A stretch of 64,000 bases of DNA from Rhizoclosmatium globosum (taxonomy: Eukaryota > Chytridiomycota > Chytridiomycetes > Chytridiales > Chytriomycetaceae), in the NCBI GenBank assembly GCA_002104985.1, contig MCGO01000057.1, positions 186,001 to 250,000 of the forward strand. Direction: 5' to 3'. The notes under the pieces were generated by a model, which saw only the letters and a program-made list of their open reading frames with translations, was not told the DNA's origin and searched no databases. The position numbers were made by a program, and so were the translations under genes. Shown piece after piece: positions 36,724-49,863 of the stretch. Every line of letters begins with the position of its first letter. The stretch's first letter is position 1.

Positions 36724-38955
36724 ATGGAAGTATTCACACGCTTTGTCCGTGAACAACTTCAAACACGTCTCGTTCAAATCAAAGCAAACATTGAAGAAGT
36801 TGCTTCAAAGACACTAAACGATGTCAATGTCAATGTCAATGTCAACTTGCACTCATTTGCAGTGTCCAACAACCCACCAAACCCACCCAGACAGCAACAA
36901 CTCGCCGTCGTTCGAAGGGCTGATCAACTTGGACAACGCGAAACAGACTGGCTCAGACGAAGGCGCCAGAGATCGGCGGAAGCAATTCAGAAACTGCTTT
37001 TAAAGGAGAAGGAGAAGAGGAAGGTGAATCCGGAACACGCGCCGATCGTGGCAATTGCGGCAAGGTATTTACTTATCTACTTCCAAGTGCTTCCCTTGCT
37101 AACACACAAGTACCTGTTTAATAATAATAATAATAATAACTGCTTTATTAAACAGTGGTGGGGGTGCCCGTGCAATGGTTGCTACTGCTGCCCAACTGAC
37201 TGCCTTACACAACTGCGGTCTTCTTGATGCCACAACCTATCTTGCCGGCGTCTCAGGCTCAACCTGGGCCATGGCGAATCTCTACAACTCTCCCGAGCGA
37301 ATGCCAAATGATGCCCTGCAATCAATTCGCTCAACTCTTTCAAAGCCACTCATCAATCCTATTCCAATCCCTCTCGTCGATACGGATTCCACTCCAAAGG
37401 TCGCTCTTGCAACGGCAATTGAACGCTTGAAAACGGCAAAAACAAAAGTCAATTTGGTGGATTTGTTTGGTGTTCTGCTCACGGCAGCATTTCTCGAAAA
37501 CTCGCCTGGTCCCTCGGGCATTCCAAAAATATCTGATCAAGCATCTGGTCACTTTGAAGATGCCCGCCTTCCCTTTCCTCTCTACTGTGCCGTGTCAAAC
37601 ACTCCCCTTCTTCACAACCATTCCCTTCAGTCTTCTTCGTCGTCTTCTTCATCCGATCCTTTCATCAAAAAAGAACATTCGCTCAAAGCAAGATTGGATC
37701 AATCCTTGAAATCCCATTCGTTTCAATCACTGTCAAACTTTTCGTCGAAACGCGCGCACTCAAATCCCATTGATTCGTCTCTTCAGCATTCTCCTTCTGC
37801 ATCCTCTTCTGTTTCTCCCTCTTCTTCCCAGTCTTCCTCGATTGGCTCTCACTGTTCAACGTGTCCAGAAATGTATCAATGGGTCGAATTCTCTCCTTAT
37901 GAAATGGGTCTGATTTCAGCTCATAATCTGGAACAAGGAGTTTGGATTCCTACAAGGTATAGTATTCTTTGAGAATTTTAACCCAGTGAGTCTGAGCATG
38001 CGAATGCAACTTCAGAATGAATTCAGAAGTTAAAAATCTATACGGATAGGACTCACGCCCAAGCGAAGCGACTAACCGTTGAACAGAATGGGAGGAACTC
38101 ATGGTAGAAACCAAAATTGGTTATTAACATTCCGCTTTTTATGTGTAGTGCTTTCGGTCGCAGCTTTTACAATGGAACAACAACATCCAATGATCCTGAA
38201 GTCGCATTTGGAATCATGCTCGGGTAAACACTACCTTCGATTATCAAACCCTTTTTTGTCTAACCCAAACGCTCAGAGTCTTTGGCTCCGCCTTCACCGC
38301 AAACCTCCAAAGAATCCTCCAAGAAATAAGTCCAGACCTCCCCCCCGAAATCACAACCCACCTAACACAACTCCTCTCCACCCGCCTCGACACAACCCAC
38401 CCCCTTACCCCCTCCCAATTCCCAAACCCTGCATACAAACTCGCAGCCTTCTCCGACCCCTTAACAAACCACCCAACCCTCTCCCTCATGGACTCCGGAA
38501 TGGACAACTCAATCCCTTTCGCGCCCCTCCTCAGCCCCGCCCGGAAAGTCGACATCTTAATCATCCTCGACAGCTCAGCCGACATCGGAACGCACCCGTT
38601 CCTCGCCCGCGGGAACCGATACGCTGAGCGACGCACGGGGTACACGCTGTTACCCGACGCCGTGGCTGAAAAGCACGTGTCGTCGTCGCGGAACGGTGGC
38701 GAAGGCGACGGGAACGGGGTTGAGGTTGTGTATTTGCCGTTGGTGGGTGCGGCGGCGAAGGCGTGGTATGCGAAGCCGGGGAACTTTGTTTGGACGGAGG
38801 GGCAGGTGGATAGTGTTGCGGAGTTGGCGGCGAAAGGTGTTTTGGAGGCGCGTGAAGAGATTGAGGCGTTGATTTTGAAGGTGTGGGAGAGGAAGAGGAG
38901 GGAGGAGAAGGAGGAGGAGGAGGAAGAGGAGCAGGGGGGAAAGGGATTGAAATAA
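36724..38955 (+). CDS. Cytosolic phospholipase A2 / lysophospholipase catalytic-domain protein
   Basis: Four exons (36724-37064, 37156-37956, 38149-38223, 38277-38955) give 631 aa. The family hydrolyses acyl esters of phospholipids or lysophospholipids with a Ser-Asp dyad. The oxyanion/Gly motif SGGGARAM spans the first intron, the nucleophile elbow is GVSGSTWAMA, and the Asp lies in LMDSGMDNSIPFAPLL. FSPYEMGL and FGSAFTANLQRIL are further family signatures. There is no C2 domain and no signal peptide, so it is likely cytosolic. A ~90-residue Ser-rich insertion lies inside the catalytic domain before the FSPYEMGL motif. The protein ends in a Glu/Lys-rich tail. The intron 37957-38148 joins IPT directly to SAFGRSFYNG, which restores family continuity. 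Confidence 0.92.
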
Positions 38956-39086
38956 ATGGGGATTGATGCTATTGGTTTCTTTGTAGGTATATTATTCAGT
39001 TTCAATTGGATTTATTAAGATATCTTTTTCTCATGTTCATTTCAAGGCTTCTTCCTCCAATGAACGAATGAAAAGAGAGTTAATTA

Positions 39087-40142
39087 TTGCCTTTCCTTGT
39101 ATTCTTATTTTTCGCCGGCACGAAGGATTCAAGGCTAAATATACCAAGAGATACAACGCAACAAACACCGAGTTATTTGCTTCTTCGCCATTTAAGGTTT
39201 TGCTATTTTGCTTTTTGCCATTTTATTTGCGTTCGGACACGCTGTTCCTTGTGTCCGACACACTGACAATTCTGAAGGAAAGATTTTTTGCGCACCCAAA
39301 CAGCCAGTCTATAAATATGGCCTCTCTTTCTCTTCCAAAAACATGCTCCCAAACTACTACCTCAAAGTCCCAAAACATGGTCCATCACCAGTGAGCTACC
39401 AGTCCCACACGAGATCCAACCACCAAGCTCGTCTCCACAGCCAGGGTCTCTCGCACATGAGTGGTCTTCACCCAACGGGATCGCCAGAGACAACAGCCAA
39501 GTTCCTCACTGACGGATAGGAACTGACGCTGACATTGAGGGTGGAGGAGGGTGAAGCGCACCATCGATGATCGGAATATGTCAGACACTTTCTTTGTTGT
39601 CAAGTGCATGTCTTCTGTTTCCTCTGTACAGCGTGGAATCTCTCCTTGATGCAAACCACCGGCACACCACGACTTTGGGCGGCACGATGGAAACGGGTTG
39701 GGATTAGATATTGTAGGCCACGCAGTAGTCTTTTCCCTCACGAGGTGGTTCTCGTGATACACTCGCCCTGCCCCTCCTATCACAGCTTCTTTCACTTGCC
39801 TTTTTGGCGAGCGGAGGTAACTGTTGATGAAAGGAGACATGGGGTCGTGATTAAATATGCCCTTAACACTCTTCCGCTGTCAGGTCGGCAGAGCGAGAAT
39901 ATCCCTTCTTGCGGCTGGCAGTAACTGGAGAAGATGCGTGTAGTGTGCCAAACCTGTTACTTGGGACGAGTTTTATTTGACATGAGCTCCCCTTGACATG
40001 AGCTCCCCTTGACATGAGATCCCTTTGACTAAATATGAGCTCTAATGTTGGCTCCCTTATTTTGGTAGACCGTGTTTGGAGCCTTCACGTGGCGTCTGCT
40101 GTGAGTACGAGATTCACATCTCGGAAACCAATGCCAAACTCT
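39087..40142 (+). repeat. Dispersed repeat copy B (~1.06 kb), inverted relative to copy A
   Basis: Near-identical to the reverse complement of 32227-33270. It contains a TATAAATA box at 39310-39317, an ORF of about 100 codons after it that differs in frame detail from copy A, and three tandem ~17-bp units of the TTGACATGAGCTCCCC type at about 39976-40027. The end near 40085 carries the CACGTGGC core also found at about 1007 bp. Its class was not recognised. Confidence 0.8.
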
Positions 40143-40192
40143 TTCTTTTCTTGCGATTTCCTTTTGCTTTCTTTCCATACATTCTTCTATTA

Positions 40193-40557
40193 AAGCAAAG
40201 AGCGAAAAAGTTGCTCCTTTCAAATTTCACATTCAAATTCAAATTCCAATTCTAATTCCAATCCAAACCTTCCATATTGCAGCACTAACGTCAACAGCTA
40301 GGTTTGAGAGATAATCATTCTTTGTCTTGACAAAAACCTTCTTGTTGCCACAGTGACGAAGTAGATGAATGTGGATTGTACATCAGGGCAATGGATTGGA
40401 AGGTCGTATCAACAAAAGGCACTCTTTTGAATTCATCTGTGTCTATTTCAGGCCATCAACAACAGCAAGGATGCTTGTCTTGGTTTTTGAATTTTGAATT
40501 TTGAATTTTGAATTTGAATTTGAATTTTGAAAGGGGCAACTTTTTCGCTCTTTGCTT
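40193..40557. mobile_element. MITE with ~22-bp terminal inverted repeats and TA target duplication
   Basis: The left end reads AAGCAAAGAGCGAAAAAGTT and the right end is its exact reverse complement, continuing through GC and imperfectly beyond. Both ends are flanked by TA (40191-40192 and 40558-40559), as expected for Tc1/mariner-type insertion. The 365-bp interior has no transposase and is rich in CAAATTC / GAATTTTG subterminal repeats. It lies 50 bp from repeat copy B, just past the 3' end of the RhoGAP gene. Confidence 0.85.
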
Positions 40558-40658
40558 TAGTAAACACTTAAAATCAAAAGGAAACTTTTTTAATTACTTG
40601 GCATGAATACAAAACAAACAAAAGATCACGAAATTAAGCAGGCCCTTTTTGGCCTCAC

Positions 40659-43600
40659 TCAAGTTGCCGCAGACAAGCGCAACTTATCTCTCCCACTACT
40701 CACTGAAATCCCGGAACTATGGGATGGGCTCCCAAAAGTCATTTCAGCTTCACTCACTCCATCACTTACAACTGAAGCTTTACCGAGCGCATCTGCAACG
40801 ATAATTTGATTTCTCCTCCGTTGCCGTGTATCTTCAATCATCTCTACCGACCGCCGCATCGCCCCTCCAACACTATCTGTCGGCTCTATTGGCTGAAAGA
40901 TGCTAGCATATGCATCACTTGCTCCATTGGTACTTCCAGCAGAAGGGAATGTCTTTCCAACCAGTGCTGAAGCATCAAACCCAGGAATACCATCAAAGTT
41001 ATCGTCATCGTCATAATAGTCTTCCACTCTCTGGTCTCTGTCACCTTCTTCAGAGTCCCCAAGATCGCTCCTGTAGTCATCGCCAAACCCTTGCGAACTG
41101 TCATCACAATATGAGTCTCGAAGACTGTCCGGAATTCGGCTGCTTGTGTCTTCACGGGGTATCATGTCCAGAACATCGTCAACCGAGTCTTTCTCTGCGT
41201 CAGAGAATCGGTGGCGGAAAGACGAGTGGAAAAAGTCTCGAGACGATTTGCCTCCTTCAAGAATGTACTTGTTGAGAGGTGCAAAACTTTCATCTTCCGA
41301 CACCATACTAGCACGATCAGAGGAAGGAATGGCTGGCGCTGATTCCTCCTTCTCGAACTCAATTTGACCGAATACCCATTCTGCGTATTCAATCAAAATC
41401 TCCATAATATGTGTAGTGTGCGCCATGTCACTCAAATATCGCTCGTTGGTATCCAGATGAGGAGGCAATTTAAACAAGCTCTGAGCAAAAATGCTGGCCA
41501 AGTTCTTGACGCCCATCTTGTTTGAAGTTGAAAAGGATGACACCTTGAGAAGATGCAAGCAAACAAAGCGAAGAGTCTCAAAGTTTTCTGTCGGGAGTTG
41601 GTGGATAACATCTTGGACTGCAATCATTCGCTCTCGCCAATCAGTGACAGCTAAATATTGAAGGTTTAGCGAAACAAAAAATTTGAAGGAAAGAACTAAC
41701 CAGCAGCTGCCATAAACGAGGTATACAGCTCATATGTCGTAACAGGTGCCATTTTTGGTGGCAACCCTTTTCGCAAAAAGGCCTTCACCACACCAGCAAC
41801 CACATGCACATCATTGTCGTACAAGCTTCCACTACTGAAAGCAGAATTTGAAATAATAGTGTCTTGAGCACGACGTGGTTTGCGACCTCGAGGTGGCTCT
41901 GTGGGTGGGTTTTGTGGAGGCTTCACTGCAGGGCTGTTACGTCCCAAGAGCAAAGCAGTACCCGATGACGTGGCCTTGAGCTTATCTGTTGAATTACTGG
42001 AATGTCCGAGTTCAATGATCTTGGCTGGAATAGATGCAAGAGCAGCCAGTGCTTCAGCATCAATACTTGACCTTGAGGATGAAACCGTTTCAGTCAACGA
42101 GAGTCGAGAGCCACGTCTCCGTTTCGAAACAGGACTATCGGAAATAAATGGCGATGACAAAGATGCAAGAATGTGGCTATCCGGTGGAGGGTGCAAATGT
42201 ACCCGAGTTGGGTCAGCTTCGAACAATCGTTCCAACTTCTGTACAGTAAGCGCACTACCAGACACACGGTACAGTCCTTCAACTTCAAGACCTTAAATTT
42301 CAAATTCATGAGTTTTAAAACTTTCAAAGCACAAAAGAACAACAAAACACTCACCAATCTCCTCAATAAGTTTGATACATTTCCGCAAGACAAGTGGAAC
42401 ATCTCCCGTCCATTCAAATCCACTTCGATAAGTTCCACTCGCACTAGCAGACGTTTCAGCACTCAAACGCTTATCATCCTTCTTCCCCTTTGCTGGTACA
42501 CGACGCATAGAGGAACTGTTACTAGTTGTCGTTTGCGTTCGCTTCATAAGAATGTTGTTCATTTCCTTGGTTGCAAAGTTCCGGCTCAACAGCGAAGGAC
42601 GTGAAGGAGTCTCTTTCTTCTTCAATTGGGGTTTAGAATCTGAAGCTGAAGGTCCACCGTTACTATTGCTGACGTCCTTCTTCTGTGCAAAAAAGGGGAA
42701 GAACTTGTGCTTCTCCGATGACGTAGCTGCTGCTGCATTCTCCATATTCACGAGCCCAACCGCAGTCGTCTTTTGAACACTGTGAGACATTGCTCTCTTG
42801 CGTCCAATACTCAAGTCTTTCGTATCAGGGAACGGAATCACCACAGAAGTCGAGGTCGGACTGTCAGGCACGGCAGTAGGGTCGTATACAGGAGGATCAC
42901 TTCGAGTTCGGTCTCTCCAAGAGAATGCACTGATGGATGTGCTCATTGATGGTGGTGACAATGGACTTGGATCCACAGGCTTGTACGCAGTTGGGCCACG
43001 CAAACCAGGACGCTGGTTCACGACAGCCACAGTTCCATTTCCAATCACTTCACCGTTATTTCCACGCTTTGGACTTGACGAGCCAATCTTGATTTCTGAC
43101 TTCAACTCTGTCACAACGAGGGGCGGAACAGGTGAACTTCCAGACAATGACACTGGGGAATACTCCTCCCCGCCACCGACTCTCTTACCCTTTCCAAACA
43201 ACGAAAACGAAGGCTTGTTGTTAATGACTGGTTGAGCTTGTGGTGGTTGCTGTTGCTGCTGCTGGTTGAGGTAATACTGTTGAGGAAATTCACCAGTCGT
43301 ACTTGGACTTGTCCCCAGGTCGCTTCCTTCATAATGCGTCTGTACAACACTGTCTCGCTTTTGCAACTTTACTGGCGCACTGGACTGATGATGCCACCAT
43401 CCACTGCTTTCAGGTGCAGGACTGCTCGCAAACGTCGCTGCAGACAAGGTGGGACTGCTTCGTCCTCCCTTATCCTTCGAGAACGACAGTTTCGTCAAGC
43501 TTCGTTGGATGAAACCGTTTCCAGATCCAGTAGTCACAGTATTGGTGCTCATGATACTGCTGCTTGAAGCTTTAGCGGTGACAGTGCTTGCATTCGTGGC

Positions 43601-46600
43601 TGCACGACTCATGGCTTGAAGTTGAGCTTGCTCCCAAACACCGTAAGTGCTCACAAGCGGGTCGAAGCTCAAAAGACTGGACAATCGAACCGCTTGGACC
43701 CATTCATCCAATTCACGCTTCTTTGCTGTGGGCGTTGGCTTCGTTGTAATAGTGCTGCTGGTGCTGTTTACGCTGTCAGTCGGCGTTGGCAGTTGTCCTC
43801 CTGTAGCAAGTGTTTGCTGGTTTGCAAGAGCAGTTGTCCAATCCCACGTGAGTTCATCAACAATATCAAGCATCAAACGCTCCTCCATTCCATTCGGGTT
43901 GGAGTCCAAAGGTGAAGGAACACCAACACGCACAGACAAGGAAAGATATGAAGGGAAAGTACTTGGCGGTGGAGGGACCTCAGAAAAGGTGTGGAAGAGT
44001 TGAGAGCTGCTGGTCCGAGTAAACACATATTCAACAGATGCCAAGTGCAGAGGAATGTAGTGAATCAAAGTACGCTAAGAAGCACAAATAAGAAAACGTT
44101 AAAACTTCGAAATAGAAACTCACAGGAGCATTTTTGATATCATTCGGAGACAAAGCACTCCACAACGACCGGGCACTGTCAGTACTATTCCGTCTGTCCC
44201 CAACATTACTTGGAGGCTGATACCCGCTCTGACCCCCGTTCGAACTAGAATGCGAAATGGCAGGTGGAATTGGAGAATTATTTGTAACACGAAGTCTCAA
44301 ATCCGCATTCGAAGGCCGCTTCAAGTTCTGGTTAATCAAAAGCTGAGCAGCCGCCTTTGTCCGTTTACTGAAATCGCCAAAGAGCTGATTATACACAGTT
44401 AAGAGACAAGTCCATACTTCAGAGTAACACTCACCTTATTAAACCCAATCTGTGGCTTCTCAGCTTTCGTGCTCATTTGACTGCTGGGCCTCTTCCATCC
44501 ACTGCCACCACTTGACCCGTTCCCAGGATTCGCCGTAGCGGTACTCGTAACACTGCCACGTCGCCCCAAATTCAAACTCGCAGTCCCTCCAGATCCGCTG
44601 CCACCCAACGACGGCGCAGAACTGGCCATATCCATCGGCATACCAACACCTCCGTTGTATCCTTCCACACTCATCATACTTCCACTGCTCGTCTGCGGGC
44701 TCCCCATAACATATTGCTGCTGTGGAGAAGATTGCGCCGCAACTTGCATGGGAGGAAACATTGGCATGACGAGGTAGAAAAACAGGTATCGACCTCGAAC
44801 TTCAACGTAGTAAAGGCCCCAGTCTTCTTCGTCTTCGGCAGGCCCGCTGCCGACGCCGCCTCCGCCTAAACCTGGGTAGCTCAACGTGCTTGTGATGGAA
44901 GGACTTCTGGCGTCTAAGCTGGCCCCACCAGGCTGTGAATACTGTTGTTGCATTGTAGGAGGGCCACCGTATTCGCCTTGAATGTTGTGCTTTGATCGAG
45001 AGTGCAGTAACGCCATAATGTTTCGTCCGAAAGTCTTTGTCGAAGAATTCGAACTCGTGCTGAGTGTACTCAACGTTGACGGTGTAGGTCGAACACTTGG
45101 GAAAAGCGACGAATAGTTTGACGTGTTGGGTGCGAGTTTCAAGTGTTGCAAGTCCCGACGGAACAAGAAACCAGACTTTCGGACCGGCCAACTCGCAATT
45201 TGGTTCGACACTTGCTGTTGAATTGGATCTTTTTGCGACATGAAGTCCAGAATCTGTTTTTGAGGAAAAAACGTTTCAGCCACCATTTAATAAGGAAATT
45301 TTTTCCACTTTACCCCACGGACAGGCAATTCGAATTCCGGTTTCAAGGAATGCACGCCCAACGATCCAGCTGGAACGATTCCATGAACCATTTCCGGTTG
45401 AGATTGTGGTAAAGGTAGCGGAGGCACTTGCACATTGGAAGGAGCATGGTCCGCAACAATAGGAGTTCCAACAACAGGAATCGCAATAGGAGCAGAGGGT
45501 GCAACCGGAGTCACCAACGAAGCCGACACCCTCGCCGATCCAGCAACTGACGCCGTATTGATTGGTTCAAATCCAGATTCGACATTGGCTGCACTCAAAT
45601 CCATGGACTGGGCCCGCGAAAGAGCTGCCGCAACAGCAGAAGTCTGTGGCTGCACAGCGTTCATCATCGTCATTAATCCAGAAGCAGAAGCATCCTCAGC
45701 GACTGCTGTGCTAGGGATGACTTTGGGGGTCCCAGGTGGAATAACTGGAACAAGGACTGAAGGAACTGAAGTGGATGGTGAAACTGAAGGACCAAGCGAT
45801 ACTTCGTCTTGTAAAACACTGTTTCCTACAGCTCCTGCAGCAACAGCTGGGGCCAAGAGAGACTCTAAGGCTCCAACTCCTCCACCCATGCTAGCCGCCT
45901 TTTCAGAAGCCATGAGCACTGGCGCCAGCAAGGTTTCAAGGGCACTCGGCTGGACAGGTTGCTGTTGCTGTGGTTGTTGATCGATTTCTAATTTGCGGCA
46001 AGGGAAAAACCAAGTCAATCAAAAAAAATCAGGAGTCATCAAAAACAAATGAGCCATACCAGTTGTATCCTCTTCTTCCGATTCTGTTTCGGTGCCAATA
46101 AACGATGATACAGGAACAGCTGCTGCAAGTGGAGCTGATGGGAGCGATAAGGGGACAGCGTTTGCTGTGGTAGGTGTTGAAGGTTGAGATGCGGCTTGGG
46201 AAACAATGAGCGATGCAGATGGTATTATTGGCTGCGGCAATGCAGGTTGAAGAGCTGCTGTAGTAATAATTGGCAGTGTGGTTGTGCTCGGAGGGACTGA
46301 GACTGTTGTTTGAGTGATGACGGAGGAAGGAACAGAGATGGATGCAGGTGATGGTAATGAAACGACGGCATCTGCCGCAGTAGGAATGATTGCAGCAGCA
46401 GCAGCAGTGGTGGAAGTAAGATCGGGCAGAGGAGAAGGATTTGAGAGCCGCAGTTTTGAAATGCTGGTTCGAGTTGAAAGGGCAGGCAAGGGCGTCGAAG
46501 GCAGCGATGCCGATGCTATTGACGGACCAGTGGCAGACGGCGTGGCAGTTGCTGTTGACGTTGCAGGTGGAGTAGGCGACAGGCGTGGTGAGGGTGTTGC

Positions 46601-47578
46601 CGATGCGGGTGGTGGTAGCAGAGCAGTTGATGTGGATTGGCTTTGAACGGGTGTCACAGGGTCTTGCAGAGCCTCGGGTGTTGGATCTGACGATGACGGT
46701 GTTGGAGGGCCCGTTTCTGCTGACAACGATGCCAGCTTCTCGGCCAGGGCAGTTGAGTTGAGAAGGGGTCGGCGTGGAGGAAGGTCTGGTGGCAGGGGAA
46801 GCAGCTGGTCATCATCATAGGCAGTAGTGGTGGTAGTGGTGGTGGTGGTGGTAGGGGTGGCTGAAGCAACGATTGTCACAGTGTTTGAGCGTGTTGCAGT
46901 GGCAGGCGTGGCTGGGGAGGCAATGCTGATGACGTTGATGACGTTGTTTCGCTGTGGAATGTTTGTGACAGCGGGCGATGCAGCAGCAGTGTGTGGCTGA
47001 GTTGCAGGCTGCTTTGTGAGAAGGAGCTGAAGAGCAGAGGGGCCTTCTTGGTGGTGTTGTTGTTGTTGTTGTTGAAGTGGTGGTTGTGGTGGTGGCGGAG
47101 TAGTGTCCTTTGTTGCTTGTTCAAGGACTTCCTTCTCTTTTGTGACTGAAGTGACTGTTGCCGTTGTAGGTGAAAGTGAAGGAGTAGGAGAAGGGGTGGT
47201 TTCGGCGGTGGTTGTGTGCGTGGTTTGCACTTGTACTTGCACAGGAGCAGTTGCTATCACTACAGGCACTGCTGCAGACGGTGCATTCACTGGCACTGGC
47301 ACTGGTACTGGTACTGGCACTTGAACAGGACTAGTACTAGGCAAGGCAGCAGCAGGGACTGTGACAGAGGCAGAGACAGAGACAGGCTCTTCAATCACAA
47401 AGGGTGATGAAGATCCTACATCGCCGCTCTTACTGCTGACGATGCCTCCTATCCCACTGCCACTGCCACTGCCACTGCCTAAACCACTACTGCCCTCATT
47501 CATACTGCCCGTATCCAGTGCTATCGACCCTAGTGCTGCGGCAATCGGCGCTGCACCAACGGGCGCTGAAGAAGGCAT
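40659..47578 (-). CDS. Large PH-like and RhoGAP domain protein
   Basis: Seven exons (47578-46060, 45987-45314, 45253-44435, 44384-44124, 44074-42355, 42291-41701, 41650-40659) give 2191 aa. The N-terminal ~750 residues are low complexity, rich in Ala, Pro, Ser, Thr and Val. A PH-like domain appears split by a long Gly/Ser insert: RKSGFLFRRD, YYVEVRGRYLFFYLV, then LIHYIPLHLASVEYVF. The RhoGAP domain spans exons 6-7, with the arginine finger in GLYRVSGSA, then TTYELYTSFMAAA, RFVCLHLLKV and NKMGVKNLASIFAQSLF. It should stimulate GTP hydrolysis by Rho/Rac/Cdc42-type GTPases at membranes. The C terminus is acidic and Asp/Ser-rich. The start follows the GatB stop by only 57 bp on the same strand; the ATG at 47578 is the first in frame. 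Confidence 0.88.
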
Positions 47579-47634
47579 CCCAAGATGAAAAAATTGGGGT
47601 TGATCACTCCCAAAACAATATTCCAAAAACTCTT

Positions 47635-49863
47635 CTATTCCACTCCGATTTTGCTTTTTAAGATACGATCAACTAGGACCGGATCAGCTTTCCCTTTCGT
47701 TGCTTTCATCACCTCTCCCGAGAAGAACTTGAGCTTGCGCGTCTTGCCTCCCTTAATAGCTTTCACCTATACATTCCAGTCAGATTTATGTCCTGTTTGT
47801 TTGTTTTTAACAGGGATCTCACCAAGTCTGGATGCTTGTTAATCAAATCTCCAATTAGTTTCTCCAATAAATCTGTCGCACCACCCTCCGCTCCACCACC
47901 AATCAACCAATCCTGCTGTGTCGCAATGTCCAATGCAGATGGCTTTTTTGCACCTTCAAGTGTCAAGGAATTTTCAAACATGATCCGTAACACATCCTTT
48001 CCACGAAGCCCAGATACTTTGCCTCCTTCCACTAAATCAATCAACTGACCAAATTCATGTACTCCCACTGGACATTGCAAAAGTCGAATTTCATTTTTGT
48101 TTAGCTGTGCAAATAGCACTGATGTTAGCCTGTTTCACATTCAAAGAAAATTAGTAAGGTGAAACGTATGAAACACATGTCCCCCCTCGTCAATTAAAAC
48201 AAGCTTACGAACCAGCTCAATGCTTTCGCCTTATCTCTTCCCTTTGCCAACTGTCGTCCAGAGTGCGTGTAAACTTGTCAATAAAGAAAATCAAGAGAAA
48301 GTAAAAACACACACACATACCTCTTCGTAATACTCCACAGCTCCAGGTTCATCCATCAACACTCCAATATGAAATGCACTCAATCCGTACTCTGTCTCAA
48401 GTCTCTCCCGTCTTACATCCAACGATTCTGGCATTGTAGCGCGAACATGATCAATCAATGCCTATTCCCCCATATGAATTCTAATGTTAGCAATCTAGGT
48501 CCAAGGAACTCCACAAACAAACAAACAAACGCACATCAGTGATGACCATGGCGGGAAGGTCGGGTTCAGGCATGTATCTGTAATCAGGTGCATCCTCCTT
48601 CCCACGGAGCCTGACTGTGTGTCCGTTTTCATCAAGCCCCATTGTCTCTTGCAACACTGGAAGGCCCTTTTCCAACAGCTCAATCTGTCGTGCGACTTCG
48701 AATTCTGAATGTTTTTATGGATATCCGTCAGCAAACAGAGTGAGGTCAACAAAAGGTGCAATTACCAATCGCGGTCTTGACGACACTAAACTTTGAAACA
48801 TGCTTCAATTCCGTTCGCACACCGTATTCAGAGCTTCCTTCCTTTTGCACGGAAATATTCACATCACATCGCCATGCCCCCTTTTATATTGGATATTAAC
48901 AAACCTAAAAAAACCTTCTATTCCCATAACAACCAGTTATAACAAACCTCATCCATGTCACTACTTGACGCACCAATATGCCATAAAAGCCTCTGCATCT
49001 TTTTCATGAACGCAACAACCTCGTCAGCACTCGAAAAGTCCGGCTCCGTCACGATTTCAAGAACGCCCACACCGGCTCTGTTCAAGTCCACGTGGACTTG
49101 CGGTGTTGCTGCGAAATTCGGTTTGATGAGTTTCCCTGAATCCTAGCGAGGGTGTAGGGTTTCAGATTTCTTTGAGAGGAGGAGGAGGGGGGAAAAAAGG
49201 GGGGCTGTTGTGGAATTACCTGTTCGATTTGGATTTGTTGTATCCGGAAGAGCTTTTGGTTGGCGAGGCCGTCGTGTTTTGTGAGGGAGAGGTGGCCGCC
49301 TTTCGCGAAAGGGTCTGTTGATGTAGACGATATATTAGACTAACGCGTTCCAGATTTACGAGCACAGATATCATGAAGTGTAAGAGGGATGGATGACGCA
49401 ACTGAAATGCTGAGTGATTTGGTAACCATGGGGCAGGTCGGGGTAGAAGTAATGTTTCCTGTCAAAGGTGGAGCGTTTGTTGATTGACGAATCGAGAGCA
49501 AGGGCGGTTTTGAGGGCAAGACGAACACAGTCTTTGTTGAGGATCTTATTTTTTGATTTCAAGTTGGGTTTAGTTGCAGAGTGACACCTTGTTTGATCTC
49601 TCACAGGAAGCGATCCAGGAAAGGCAGCATCAAATAGGGATACATTCGAGTTTGGAGCATCAGTCAGGCGGGAGGCAAAAGCGGGCGAGGCTGGTGTTGG
49701 ATGGATGGATGGTTGGTTGGTTGGTTGGTTGTTAGTTTACGAGTATTAAGAGCCTTGAGCGGTAATGCTAGCAATCGCAATGTCTAATACCTGAGAACAG
49801 CTTCGTTGCCGTCTTAATCTGGGCATGCACCTCCAGTCCAATGACAGGAATGTATTTTGTCAT
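47635..49863 (-). CDS. PET112: Glutamyl-tRNA(Gln) amidotransferase subunit B (GatB/Pet112)
   Basis: Eleven exons (49863-49791, 49690-49605, 49544-49403, 49314-49220, 49142-48948, 48880-48766, 48704-48535, 48461-48321, 48250-48213, 48129-47823, 47766-47635) give 497 aa. GatB converts misacylated Glu-tRNA(Gln) to Gln-tRNA(Gln) in mitochondria as part of GatCAB/GatFAB. Signatures: [74 protein letters not shown], and a YqeY-like C terminus with [13 protein letters not shown] and [14 protein letters not shown]. The 38-nt exon 9 was placed by phase. The protein begins right at the catalytic domain with no targeting presequence, so an upstream exon may exist; TTTCCTTTAG just before the ATG looks like an acceptor. 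Intron 1 holds a (GGTT)n microsatellite. Confidence 0.94.

Noticed and set aside
38087..38103. A 17-nt mini-exon in the cPLA2 gene (RMGGTHG reading)
   Set aside because: It has passable splice sites but leaves the next exon out of frame. Direct joining of 37956 to 38149 restores phase and the family-like IPTSAFGRSFYNG.
39310..39519. Repeat B as a protein-coding gene behind its TATA box
   Set aside because: The ORF is short, differs in frame between the two repeat copies and has no recognised domain.
39976..40029. A CRISPR-like array
   Set aside because: Three adjacent 17-bp units with no spacers, in a eukaryotic genome; a simple tandem repeat in the element.
46314..47588. Several plus-strand ORFs opposite the RhoGAP N terminus
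   Set aside because: Antisense shadows of Ala/Thr/Val-rich coding; no splice structure or motifs of their own.
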